From the NCBI RefSeq assembly GCF_016031625.1, contig NZ_JACCHP010000020.1, positions 1-64,000 of the forward strand: a stretch of DNA of 64,000 bases, given 5' to 3'. Source of the DNA: Bradyrhizobium agreste. GTDB taxonomy: Bacteria > Pseudomonadota > Alphaproteobacteria > Rhizobiales > Xanthobacteraceae. The notes below the pieces were generated by a model. The model did no database searches. It was not told where the DNA came from and worked only from the letters and a program-made list of their open reading frames with translations. Position numbers and translations under genes: made by a program. Of the stretch, positions 15,847 through 25,344 are shown piece after piece (the first letter of the stretch is position 1; each line of letters opens with the position of its first letter).

Positions 15847-17270
15847 TGCGCGCCACGACGAGCACCTTTGCCGACACGATGCGAGCGCCGCTCCTCAACC
15901 TGCTGCTGATCACCGGCGTCGCCGGCGCAAGCCTCGCGCACGCGAACACAAGCCTCGCGCAGGCGAACACAAGCCTCGCGCAAGCTCAGACGCAGGGTCA
16001 AACAGTTGCGCCGCCGCCGCAGACCGCGGCGGTCTCGCCCGACGCGATCAAGCAGCGCGAGCAGGAGCTGGAGGCCGCGCGCGCGAGGCAAAAAAGCGCG
16101 GAAGAAGCACAGGCCAAGCTGAAGGCCGAGATCAGCGCGCTCGGCCAGGACCGCACCCAGCTCAATCAGCAGCTGATCGAAACCGCCGCCAATGTGCGCG
16201 CCGTGGAGACCAAGATCGACGAGGCCGAGACGCGCCTGCGAAACCTGAACGGCCGCGAGCAACAGATGCGCGCTTCGCTGGATTCGCGCCGTGCCGACAT
16301 CGTCGAGGTGCTGGCGGCCTTGCAGCGCGCCGGCCGCCGCACGCCGCCGGCGCTGCTGGTGCGACCCGAAGATGCGCTGCAATCCTTACGCACCGCGATG
16401 CTGCTCGGCGCCGTCGTGCCGGAATTGCGCGGCCGCGCCGAGAAGATCGCGGGCGAGCTCGGCGAGCTCGTGGCCTTGCGCAAGACCATCGCCACCGAGC
16501 GCGATCAGCTCGCCTCCGACCGCGACAAGGTCAGGAGCGACCAGACCCGGCTCACCGCCCTGATCGAGGAACGGCAGCGTCAGCAGTCCGCACGGGAAAA
16601 GGACCTCGATGCCGAAAGCGCGCGCGCGATCGCGCTGTCAAAGCAGGTCGGCGATCTCCAGGGGCTGATCGCCAAGATGGAGCAGGACCTGCAAACCGCC
16701 GCCAAGGCGGCCGAGAAGGCCGCCGAGGCCGCAAGGCAGGCCGAGGCCAAGGCGGCGACAAACGCCGCCGCCAGCGCCAAACAGGGCCCGGGCGCGTTCA
16801 AGGACAAGTCCCGCACCACCCCGGCGATCGCCTTCGCCGCGGCCAAGGGCCTCCTGTCGCTTCCGGTTAACGGTAACAAGATCAGGGACTTTGGCGGTTC
16901 CGACGGGGTCGGCGGCGTTCAGAAGGGTATTTCGCTGGCGACCAAGCCCGGCGCCCAGGTCACGACGCCATGTGATGGCTGGGTTGTGTATGCCGGCCCA
17001 TTCCGCAGCTATGGACAACTCTTGATCCTCAATGCCGGGGGCGGGTATCATGTCCTGATCGCCGGGATGGAGCGCATTTCGGTCAACATCGGGCAGTTTG
17101 TGCTCACGGGGGAGCCGGTCGCGACCATGGGGTCGACCTCTCAGGTCGCCTCCATTCTCGCCACGAACGCGAGTCAACCTGTGCTGTATGTCGAGTTCCG
17201 TAAAGACGGCACTCCAATCGATCCAGGCCCATGGTGGGCCGCAAATGAAGGCGAGAAGGTTCGCGGATGA
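15843..17270 (+). CDS. EnvC-like murein hydrolase activator with degenerate LytM domain
   Basis: This 475-aa exported protein has a signal peptide ending near ASLAHA (about residue 34). A long coiled coil covers about 65-305. The M23/LytM-like domain covers about 338-470. Zn-binding positions expected in active LytM enzymes (HxxxD and HxH) are not conserved: the first reads GVQKGIS (358-364) and the second YHVLIAG (402-408). As in EnvC, it should therefore activate amidases at the division site rather than cleave. A 21-base tandem repeat encodes the signal-peptide/mature junction (NTSLAQA repeats). It overlaps ctpA by 4 bases. Confidence 0.88.
   Translation: MMRATTSTFADTMRAPLLNLLLITGVAGASLAHANTSLAQANTSLAQAQTQGQTVAPPPQTAAVSPDAIKQREQELEAARARQKSAEEAQAKLKAEISALGQDRTQLNQQLIETAANVRAVETKIDEAETRLRNLNGREQQMRASLDSRRADIVEVLAALQRAGRRTPPALLVRPEDALQSLRTAMLLGAVVPELRGRAEKIAGELGELVALRKTIATERDQLASDRDKVRSDQTRLTALIEERQRQQSAREKDLDAESARAIALSKQVGDLQGLIAKMEQDLQTAAKAAEKAAEAARQAEAKAATNAAASAKQGPGAFKDKSRTTPAIAFAAAKGLLSLPVNGNKIRDFGGSDGVGGVQKGISLATKPGAQVTTPCDGWVVYAGPFRSYGQLLILNAGGGYHVLIAGMERISVNIGQFVLTGEPVATMGSTSQVASILATNASQPVLYVEFRKDGTPIDPGPWWAANEGEKVRG
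15929..15991 (+). repeat. Three 21-base tandem units inside the envC-like gene
   Basis: AAGCCTCGCGCACGCGAACA(C) occurs at 15929-15949, again at 15950-15970 with one change, and in degenerate form at 15971-15991. The units are in frame and encode repeats of about SLAQANT just after the signal peptide. In-frame length variation between strains would be expected. Confidence 0.85.
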
Positions 17271-18628
17271 TGCGCAAGACTTCAGTAATCCTCCTCAGCG
17301 CCGCCACCGGTGCGGCGCTGACGCTGTTCGTGACCCAGCCGCGCGCGGTGTTCATGGGCTCCAGCGCGCGAGCCGCCACCGCGGACACCTATCGCCAGCT
17401 CAATTTGTTCGGCGACGTCTTCGAGCGCGTGCGCTCGGACTATGTCGAGAAGCCCGATGACACCAAGCTGATCGAATCCGCGATCTCTGGCATGCTCACC
17501 GGCCTCGACCCGCATTCGAGCTACATGGACGCCAAGAGCTTCCGCGACATGCAGGTGCAGACCCGCGGCGAGTTCGGCGGCCTCGGCATCGAGGTCACGA
17601 TGGAAGACGGCCTGATCAAGGTGGTCTCGCCGATCGACGACACGCCCGCTTCGCGCGCCGGCATCATGGCCAACGACATCATCACCAATCTCGACGACGA
17701 GGCGGTGCAGGGCCTGACCCTGAACCAGGCGGTCGAGAAGATGCGCGGTCCGGTCAACACCAAGATCAAGCTCAAGATCATCCGCAAGGGCCAGGACAAT
17801 CCGCTCGACGTGACGCTGGTGCGCGACAATATCCGCGTCCGTTCGGTCCGCGCGCGTGTCGAGCAGGATGACATCGGCTATATCCGCATCACCACCTTCA
17901 ACGAGCAGACCACCGAAGGCCTGAAGCGCGAGATCGGCAACCTCACGAACCAGATCGGCGGCGACAAGCTCAAGGGCTTCATCATCGACCTCCGCAACAA
18001 TCCGGGCGGCCTGCTCGAGGAAGCGGTCACCGTCTCCGACTCCTTCCTCGAGAAGGGCGAGATCGTCTCGACCCGCGGCCGCAATGCCGAGGAGACCCAG
18101 CGCCGCACCGCGCATGCGGGCGACCTGACCAAGGGCAAGCCTGTTATCGTGCTGGTCAATGGCGGCTCGGCCTCGGCGTCGGAAATCGTCGCCGGCGCGC
18201 TGCAGGACCACAAGCGCGCGACCATCGTCGGCACGCGCTCGTTCGGCAAGGGCTCGGTGCAGACCATCATTCCGCTCGGCAGCGGCAACGGCGCGCTGCG
18301 GCTGACCACCGCGCGCTATTACACGCCGTCGGGCAAGTCGATCCAGGCCAAGGGCATCGTGCCCGATATCGAAGTGCTCCAGGACGTGCCGGACGAGCTG
18401 AAGTCGCGCACCGACACCAAGGGCGAGGCTTCGCTGCGCGGCCATCTGAAGAACGACGGCGACGAGAAGACGGGCTCGCAGTCCTACGTCCCGCCGGACG
18501 CCAAGGACGACAAGGCGCTCAAGCTCGCCGGCGACCTGCTCCACGGCATCAAGAACAGCGCCTCTGCCGCGCCGACCCCGGGCGGCGACAACAAGGCGAC
18601 GGCCGACAGGCCCAAAGCGGCGAACTAA
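17267..18628 (+). CDS. ctpA: Carboxy-terminal processing protease (S41)
   Basis: This 453-aa periplasmic protease has an N-terminal signal anchor (about 5-25) and a PDZ domain at about 95-180, starting with FGGLGIEV. The peptidase core has the nucleophile region GGSASASEI (catalytic Ser303 by comparison with the family) and Lys328 in SFGKGSV. It trims or degrades envelope proteins, often cell-wall enzymes. It is translationally coupled to the EnvC-like gene (ATGA overlap), consistent with envelope remodelling. The C-terminal tail after 400 is low in complexity. An intrinsic terminator follows. Confidence 0.96.
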   Translation: MMRKTSVILLSAATGAALTLFVTQPRAVFMGSSARAATADTYRQLNLFGDVFERVRSDYVEKPDDTKLIESAISGMLTGLDPHSSYMDAKSFRDMQVQTRGEFGGLGIEVTMEDGLIKVVSPIDDTPASRAGIMANDIITNLDDEAVQGLTLNQAVEKMRGPVNTKIKLKIIRKGQDNPLDVTLVRDNIRVRSVRARVEQDDIGYIRITTFNEQTTEGLKREIGNLTNQIGGDKLKGFIIDLRNNPGGLLEEAVTVSDSFLEKGEIVSTRGRNAEETQRRTAHAGDLTKGKPVIVLVNGGSASASEIVAGALQDHKRATIVGTRSFGKGSVQTIIPLGSGNGALRLTTARYYTPSGKSIQAKGIVPDIEVLQDVPDELKSRTDTKGEASLRGHLKNDGDEKTGSQSYVPPDAKDDKALKLAGDLLHGIKNSASAAPTPGGDNKATADRPKAAN

Positions 18629-18650
18629 GTCGGCGCCACGCGCGATCTCC

Positions 18651-18680
18651 AAAGGGCGGCTTGCTGAAGCCGCCCTTTTT
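18651..18680 (+). terminator. Rho-independent terminator after ctpA
   Basis: AAAGGGCGGCTT and AAGCCGCCCTTT form a perfect stem around GCTG, running into TTTTT. This separates ctpA from the deacetylase-like gene. Confidence 0.85.
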
Positions 18681-18771
18681 GCTTGGAACTCCTGTGCTCC
18701 CCGGCCTCTCCCGGCCTGCCGCCGCTTGACCGCGGCGTGGTATCGTCGGCGCGAGTGATTCGGGATCGCGC

Positions 18772-19992
18772 ATGACTGAGACGGCCGATGATCTGAGCGC
18801 CCCGCTCGGACAGGACAAGCCGCGCCGGAAACGCCGGCTGCGGCTGCCGTTCACCGCCATGCAGCTGCTCGCCGTGCTGCTCGGCCTGTTCCTGATTACC
18901 TTTGCCGGCTTCGCCATCTTCAACAACGATCCGCTCGGCGGCGAGCCGCTGGCCAGGCTCGCGATCCGCGCTCCCGCTGCCACAGACGAGAAACCGGCCG
19001 CGCCCGGCCACGGCGCAGAGAGCAAGCCGGACGGCAAGCACGAGACCAAGGAAGCGCCGAAGCAGGCCGCTGCCACCGAGCAGAAGACCATCACCATGAT
19101 CGACGGCTCCACCGGCGCCCGCCGCGACGTGGTGATCGGCGGGGGCGAGACTGCGGACAAGGGTGAGGCATCCGGCCCGCCGCCCGTCATGGCGGGGATC
19201 AATCCGAAGCTGCTGGAGAAATCACGCTACGGCATGATCCCGGTGGCCACCGACGGGCTGAAGCCGTTCAACGTCTATGCGGCGGATGCCGACCGCGCCA
19301 AGGCCGCCAAGATGCCCGTGGTCGCCGTCGTGATCGGCGGCCTCGGCGTCGGCGCCGCCAAGACCCTGGACGCCATCATGAAGCTACCGCCGGCGGTGAC
19401 GCTGGCCTTCACGCCCTACGGCTCCGACCCCGGCAAGCTCGCCGAGCGGGCGCGGGCGCAGCGCCACGAGATCTTCCTCCAGATCCCGATGGAGCCCTAC
19501 GACTTCCCCGACAACGATCCGGGGCCGCAGACGCTGCTGACCTCGCTCAGCCCCGACCAGAACATGGACCGCCTGTACTGGCACCTCAGCCGGATGCAGG
19601 GCTATGCCGGCCTCACCAATTTCATGGGCGCCCGCTTCATCGCGACGGAGCCGGCGATGCAGCCGATCATCCGCGAGGCGGCCAAGCGCGGTCTCGCCTT
19701 CTTCGACGACGGCTCCTCGCCGCGCAGCATCGCGCCCCAGGCCGCGGCCAACCAGGCCGTGCCGTTCGGCAAGGGCGATATCGCCATCGACGCGGTGCCG
19801 ACGGCAACCGAGATCGACCGCGCCCTCAACAAGCTGGAATCGGCGGCGCGCGAACGCGGCATCGCTGTCGGCACGGCCTCCGCCCTGCCGGTCTCGATCG
19901 AGCGCATCAGCGCCTGGACCAAGACATTGGGCGACCGAGGTATCCTTCTGGTGCCATTGACAACCGCGATGCTGAAATCAAAATCCAGCTAA
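18772..19992 (+). CDS. Divergent polysaccharide deacetylase family protein
   Basis: This 406-aa protein has one N-terminal membrane anchor (about 28-48) and a low-complexity linker to about 170. The C-terminal domain (about 178-400) belongs to the divergent polysaccharide deacetylase group (YibQ-like): PVVAVVIGGLGVG at its start, LQIPMEPYDFPDNDPG in the middle, and GTASALPVSIERI near the end. Family members sit next to envC and ctpA in many proteobacteria, which suggests a role in envelope or peptidoglycan processing. Activity is unproven for most of them. The ATG at 18772 immediately precedes the basic segment KPRRKRRLRL before the anchor. Confidence 0.88.
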   Translation: MTETADDLSAPLGQDKPRRKRRLRLPFTAMQLLAVLLGLFLITFAGFAIFNNDPLGGEPLARLAIRAPAATDEKPAAPGHGAESKPDGKHETKEAPKQAAATEQKTITMIDGSTGARRDVVIGGGETADKGEASGPPPVMAGINPKLLEKSRYGMIPVATDGLKPFNVYAADADRAKAAKMPVVAVVIGGLGVGAAKTLDAIMKLPPAVTLAFTPYGSDPGKLAERARAQRHEIFLQIPMEPYDFPDNDPGPQTLLTSLSPDQNMDRLYWHLSRMQGYAGLTNFMGARFIATEPAMQPIIREAAKRGLAFFDDGSSPRSIAPQAAANQAVPFGKGDIAIDAVPTATEIDRALNKLESAARERGIAVGTASALPVSIERISAWTKTLGDRGILLVPLTTAMLKSKSS

Positions 19993-20067
19993 ATCAACAA
20001 ATTGGTGTGGCACGGGTCTCGCGGGGCCGGCATGCCTTCCAAAAAAACAGGCAAGAGGTCTGGCGGA

Positions 20068-20574
20068 ATGGCGCGTTACGAGGATCTGCCCTACCGGACC
20101 TGCGTCGGTGTGATGCTGATCAATCCAAAGGGACTGGTGTTCATCGGGCGCCGCGCTGGCGGCATCGAGCATGTCGACGACACCCATGTCTGGCAGATGC
20201 CGCAAGGCGGGGTCGATCCCGGCGAGGACACCTGGGAAGCGGCCAAGCGCGAACTCTACGAGGAGACCAGCGTGCGCTCGGTCGAACGGCTCGGCGAAGT
20301 CCCGGATTGGCTCACCTACGACATTCCGCGCACCGTTGCGGGGCGCGCCTGGAAGGGCCGCTACCGCGGCCAGCGCCAAAAATGGTACGCGGTGCGCTTC
20401 ACCGGCAAGGACAGCGAGATCAACGTCGCCAATCCCGGCGGTGGCGGCCACAAGGCGGAGTTCGTGAGCTGGCGCTGGGAGTCGATGAAGAATCTGCCCG
20501 GGCTGATCATCCCGTTCAAGCGCCCGGTCTACGAGCGCGTGGTGCAGGAATTTTCTGCGCTGGCGGAACAATAA
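20068..20574 (+). CDS. rppH: RNA pyrophosphohydrolase (Nudix)
   Basis: This 168-aa enzyme is RppH-like. MARYEDLPYRTCVGVMLINP is the usual start of the alphaproteobacterial protein, WQMPQGGVDPGEDTWEAAKR and ELYEETSV form the Nudix box, and RGQRQKWYAVRFTG is the RppH signature. It removes pyrophosphate from mRNA 5' ends and so triggers decay. The ATG at 20068 is preferred to the upstream ATG at 20032 because it matches the family length. It follows the deacetylase gene closely and is followed by a second paralogue after a palindromic element. Confidence 0.94.
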   Translation: MARYEDLPYRTCVGVMLINPKGLVFIGRRAGGIEHVDDTHVWQMPQGGVDPGEDTWEAAKRELYEETSVRSVERLGEVPDWLTYDIPRTVAGRAWKGRYRGQRQKWYAVRFTGKDSEINVANPGGGGHKAEFVSWRWESMKNLPGLIIPFKRPVYERVVQEFSALAEQ

Positions 20575-20581
20575 TCTCTAT

Positions 20582-20665
20582 TGTCGTCCCGGGGCGATGC
20601 GGAGCATCGAACCCGGGACCTCGAGATTCCGGGTTCGATGCTTCGCATCGCCCCGGAATGACGAC
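20582..20665. repeat. Palindromic element between the two Nudix genes
   Basis: TGTCGTCCCGGGGCGATGCG at the left is mirrored by GATGCTTCGCATCGCCCCGG...ATGACGAC at the right. The internal halves GCATCGAACCCGGGA and CCGGGTTCGATGC also pair. It fills the 106-base gap between the paralogous Nudix genes. Confidence 0.88.
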
Positions 20666-20680
20666 GAGAGATATCCGCAA

Positions 20681-21181
20681 GTGACCACTGACAAACCCTA
20701 CCGCCCGAACGTCGGCATCGCCCTGTTCAACGCCGACGGCCGCGTGCTGATCGGCCATCGCTTCAAGGGCGACGGGCCCGAGATCATCCTGCCGGGGCTC
20801 GACTGGCAGATGCCGCAGGGCGGTGTCGACGAGGGCGAGAATTTGCGCGATGCGGCGATGCGCGAGCTCTGGGAGGAGACCAACGTCGTCAGTGCCGACT
20901 ATCTCGGCGAGACCGACTGGTTCACCTATGAATTCCCGCCCTACGAGGGACCGCAGACGCATCGGCTGGCGAAGTTTCGCGGCCAGCGCCAGAAATGGTT
21001 CGCGCTGCGCTTCACCGGCAAGGATGACGAGATCGATCCGCTGACCCCGCGCAACGGCCAGCCCGCCGAGTTCGACGCTTGGCGCTGGGAGCACCTCGAT
21101 CGTGTCGCCGACCTCGTGGTGCCGTTCCGCCGCGAGGTCTACCGCGCCGTGGCGCGAGAGTTTGCGCACCTCGCAAGCTGA
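20681..21181 (+). CDS. Second RppH-like Nudix hydrolase
   Basis: This 166-aa protein is a paralogue of the preceding rppH. It shares WQMPQGGVDEGENLRDAAMR, ELWEETNV and RGQRQKWFALRFTGKDDEID. The N-terminus differs (VTTDKPYRPNVGIALFNADG), and the likely start is GTG at 20681. The upstream in-frame ATG lies inside the palindromic element and is unlikely. All Nudix-box Glu residues are present, so it should be active, but it may prefer a different substrate (dinucleoside polyphosphates or another RNA cap) from RppH. Confidence 0.88.
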   Translation: MTTDKPYRPNVGIALFNADGRVLIGHRFKGDGPEIILPGLDWQMPQGGVDEGENLRDAAMRELWEETNVVSADYLGETDWFTYEFPPYEGPQTHRLAKFRGQRQKWFALRFTGKDDEIDPLTPRNGQPAEFDAWRWEHLDRVADLVVPFRREVYRAVAREFAHLAS

Positions 21182-21280
21182 ACTCTCGGAAACAACCCCA
21201 TGCACAGTAGCGAAGTGTTCGAGACGTAGAGAGAAAAATCTGCGACGGAGCACGATCGGCGGCGGGGCCACGGACGCCAA

Positions 21281-21457
21281 CCTCTCCCGCTTGCTTGCGG
21301 GAGAGGCGTAGGCCGCCTTTGGCGGCCGTCATCTTAAACGACGCCGAGGCAAAGCCTCGGCTATGACGCAGCGCCGGGTGAGGGCTTTCTCCTCTTGGGG
21401 ATTGTCCCATTGCGGAAGCCCCCTCTCCCCAACCCTCTCTCGCAAGCGGGAGAGGGA
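21281..21457. repeat. Composite palindromic element
   Basis: CTCTCCCGCTTGCTTGCGGG at the left is matched by CTCTCGCAAGCGGGAGAGGG at the right. Between them lie further small stems, GGCCGCC-TTT-GGCGGCC and GCCGAGGC-AAA-GCCTCGGC, so it looks like two or three elements nested in one another. It fills most of the 319-base gap (21182-21500) after the second Nudix gene. No gene is seen in that gap. Confidence 0.8.
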
Positions 21458-21500
21458 GCGGACTTCCGTCGTTGCGCGATCAAGCCTCATTTGGCGCGCC

Positions 21501-23189
21501 TTAATTAATCGGGCCCACCGTGAACGGGCCGATGGCGATGACGTGGCAATCGCTGTCGCGCTTGGTGCAATCGGCGAGCGCGGAGTTGACGGCGGTCTGC
21601 TCGTCGGCGGCTTTGAGGCCGAGGCCGGCGCGGCCGGACGTGCCGACGGCGACGGCGTTCCAGCCCGCGGCGTCACCGAGCTTGCGTACGACCTCGCCGC
21701 GCGCCTCTGCCACGATCGAGGCGTTGGACGCGGCATTGAAGAAGCCGGTGATCCTGAACAGGGTCGGGATCGGCACGACGAAATTGTCGTCGATCGCGAC
21801 CACCATGCACGCGGTGCCGGCGATCGCGCCGCACGATTCCAGCGACCGCCGCGCCGCATCGTCGGCGGACGAGGCGCCCAGCACCATGAAATATTGTCCG
21901 CCCGGGCCGAGGGCGACCGAGCGGGATTTCGCCGCGGGCACGAACATGTTCTCGATCCGCACTTTCTGTGGCTCGCGCACCATCGGAAAATCCTTCGATG
22001 CGAACGGCCGCTCGATCATGGCATCATGGCGCACCCAGGGCTGCGGCGGCATCGGCGGCTTGCCGTGCGGGTAGACCACGTTGTTGCCGACCGCATAGAT
22101 CTCGCAGCGCCGCGGCGATTGCGCGGCGTCGGCGCGCTTCTGGCACTGCTCGATCGCCGCGTTGCGCGCGGCCTCTTCGCTCGGCTGGTTCAATGCCGAG
22201 CCGGTGAAGCCGCCGACATTGAGTGCGAACGCCTTGTAGTCGCCGGCGGCGGAATAGTCGCCAGCCAGGAAGTTGCGCACGCGCTCGTTGATGAAGGGCA
22301 CGCTATCGGCGGAGAACTTGCCTGACATCGGGGATGCCGATGGCGCCGGTATCGGCGCCGTCGCGGCGCTGGCACTTGACGGAGCCATCGGCGCCTTGGC
22401 CATTTGAGTCGGCATCGGGCTCGGTGCTGCGGCAGCCGCGGTCGGAGTCGCGCTTGGCATTGCACTCGACATTGAGCTTGGCGTTGCGCTCGGTGCCGCC
22501 GTCGGCGTGGCCGCGACGCTCGCGGTCTGCTTGAGCTTCGTGTTGTAGAGAAAGCCGGTAACGCCGATGCCGGTGACCGAGACCACCGCAACGACCAGCG
22601 GCCACGTCCACACCGGTGCCGCGGCCACTTTGGCGGCCGCTTTCTTCACCTGCGGCGTCGCGTAAGTCCCGTCCTCGCGCCGCATCGCCACCATATAGGC
22701 GTGCACCGGCGTCGGGATGTTCTTGACCTCCTGCGCGCCGATATCGGCGAACTGAACCGACAGCTTGTTGACGACCTGCTCATGCACCGCGCGGGAGACG
22801 CAGATGCCGCCGACCTCGGCGAGCCCCTCCAGGCGCGCGGCGATGTTGACGCCATCCCCTAAGAGATCGCCGTCGCGCTCGACCACGTCGCCGATGGTGA
22901 TGCCGATGCGAAACGACATCTGCCGACTCGGCGGATAGGCCATGTTGCGGGTCCGCAAGCTTTCCTGGATGTCGATCGCGCAGCGCACCGCATCCACCGC
23001 GCTCGGAAATTCCGCGAGCACGGCATCGCCCGCCGTGTTGAAGATGCGCCCGCCGGCCTTGGCGATGAAATCGTCGACGACCTCGCGATAGGAGGCGAGA
23101 CGCCGCAGCGTCTCCTCTTCGTCTTCCGCGACCAGCCTCGAATACCCGGCAATATCGGCTGCGAAAATCGCTGCGATCTTGCGTTTCAT
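21501..23189 (-). CDS. Membrane-anchored class III adenylate/guanylate cyclase with periplasmic DUF4189-like region
   Basis: This 562-aa protein has an N-terminal class III cyclase domain (about 1-170) with both metal-binding Asp residues: FAADIAGYS (Asp12) and NTAGDAVLAEF (Asp55). GDGVNIAARL (111-120) carries the transition-state Asn and Arg. The substrate-specifying Lys position seems to be Asn51, so ATP preference is not certain. A single membrane span (about 193-215) is followed by a Pro/Ser/Ala/Met-rich linker (220-300) and two Cys-containing repeats (about 300-400 and 425-562) resembling DUF4189. The last part is probably periplasmic and could sense an external cue. Confidence 0.85.
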   Translation of the reverse strand: MKRKIAAIFAADIAGYSRLVAEDEEETLRRLASYREVVDDFIAKAGGRIFNTAGDAVLAEFPSAVDAVRCAIDIQESLRTRNMAYPPSRQMSFRIGITIGDVVERDGDLLGDGVNIAARLEGLAEVGGICVSRAVHEQVVNKLSVQFADIGAQEVKNIPTPVHAYMVAMRREDGTYATPQVKKAAAKVAAAPVWTWPLVVAVVSVTGIGVTGFLYNTKLKQTASVAATPTAAPSATPSSMSSAMPSATPTAAAAAPSPMPTQMAKAPMAPSSASAATAPIPAPSASPMSGKFSADSVPFINERVRNFLAGDYSAAGDYKAFALNVGGFTGSALNQPSEEAARNAAIEQCQKRADAAQSPRRCEIYAVGNNVVYPHGKPPMPPQPWVRHDAMIERPFASKDFPMVREPQKVRIENMFVPAAKSRSVALGPGGQYFMVLGASSADDAARRSLESCGAIAGTACMVVAIDDNFVVPIPTLFRITGFFNAASNASIVAEARGEVVRKLGDAAGWNAVAVGTSGRAGLGLKAADEQTAVNSALADCTKRDSDCHVIAIGPFTVGPIN

Positions 23190-23326
23190 CTGCCGGCCCC
23201 CGGAACAATCCGCGAGCGCAGAATGCCGCCATCTCCGGCGCGGTGCAACAAAGTTTCAGCGCCCGCAACGGTCGGTGACGAGCGCTGAACCTGTTCAGGA
23301 ATTCCTTTGCAGGAATGTCTTGTTCG

Positions 23327-23351
23327 AGCCCCGGAGCGGTGCCCCGGGGCT
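23327..23351 (-). terminator. Hairpin at the end of the atp operon
   Basis: AGCCCCGG and CCGGGGCT pair around a 9-nt loop touching the atpC stop codon. There is no T-run in the minus direction, so it is only a candidate terminator or mRNA-stabilising stem. Confidence 0.4.
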
Positions 23352-23758
23352 TAGTGCATAGCCGTGGAGCTGAGCTGGTGCTGGATGCTCTTGAAGTGAT
23401 CGAGCCGTTCGATGGCCTGATCGAGCTCGGAGCCCTCATGCTCCTTCAGGTTCTCTTCCATCTCCGCGATGGTCTCGGCGAACTGGGCGCGGTCCAGCTC
23501 GGCGAGCGAGGTCGCGACGTCGGCGAGCACGGTCAGGCCTCTTTCGGAGACTTCGGCAAGGCCGCCGAGCACGATGATCTTCTCGTGGCGGCCGCCGGTG
23601 GTGATGGTGAGGATGCCCGGCCGGATCGCAGCCACGACCGGCGCGTGTCCCGCCAGCACGCCGAAGTCACCCTCGACGCCGGGGATGTCGACCTGATCGA
23701 CCTCGCCCGTGAAGGCGAGCTTTTCCGGAGAGACGAGATCGAAGTGGAAGGTGGCCAT
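23351..23758 (-). CDS. atpC: ATP synthase epsilon subunit
   Basis: This 135-aa protein begins MATFHFDLVSPEKLAF, as usual for the subunit. The beta-sandwich domain shows VDIPGVEGDFGVLAGHAP and IVLGGLAEV, and the two-helix C-terminal domain follows from about residue 90. It is part of the F1 central stalk and can inhibit ATP hydrolysis. It is the last gene of atpHAGDC and is separated from atpD by a palindromic element. The start was set at the ATG opening the conserved domain rather than nine codons upstream inside that element. Confidence 0.97.
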   Translation of the reverse strand: MATFHFDLVSPEKLAFTGEVDQVDIPGVEGDFGVLAGHAPVVAAIRPGILTITTGGRHEKIIVLGGLAEVSERGLTVLADVATSLAELDRAQFAETIAEMEENLKEHEGSELDQAIERLDHFKSIQHQLSSTAMH

Positions 23759-23779
23759 GGTGTTTCCGCTTGCTTTGCC

Positions 23780-23860
23780 TGTCACCCGCGGGCTTGACCC
23801 GCGGGTCCATCCATCAAAACTCTTTCGCGATGGATTGCCGGGTCAAGCCCGGCAATGACA
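23780..23860. repeat. Palindromic element between atpD and atpC
   Basis: TGTCACCCGCGGGCTTGACC at the left and GGTCAAGCCCGGCAATGACA at the right are imperfect reverse complements, and each arm has its own stem. GATGGATT/CCATCCATC pairing extends the fold. It fills nearly the whole gap within the operon. Confidence 0.85.
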
Positions 23861-23867
23861 CCGAGAA

Positions 23868-25310
<1,443 letters not shown>

Positions 25311-25344
25311 TTACTGTCTCCTTCGATCCGAATTTCGTGTCCGG

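Noticed and set aside
21493..21516. Adjacent GGCGCGCC, TTAATTAA and GGGCCC resembling a cloning linker
   Set aside because: The TTAATTAA contains the native stop codon of the cyclase gene and flanking sequence is ordinary chromosome. No vector sequence is present, so it is treated as coincidence.
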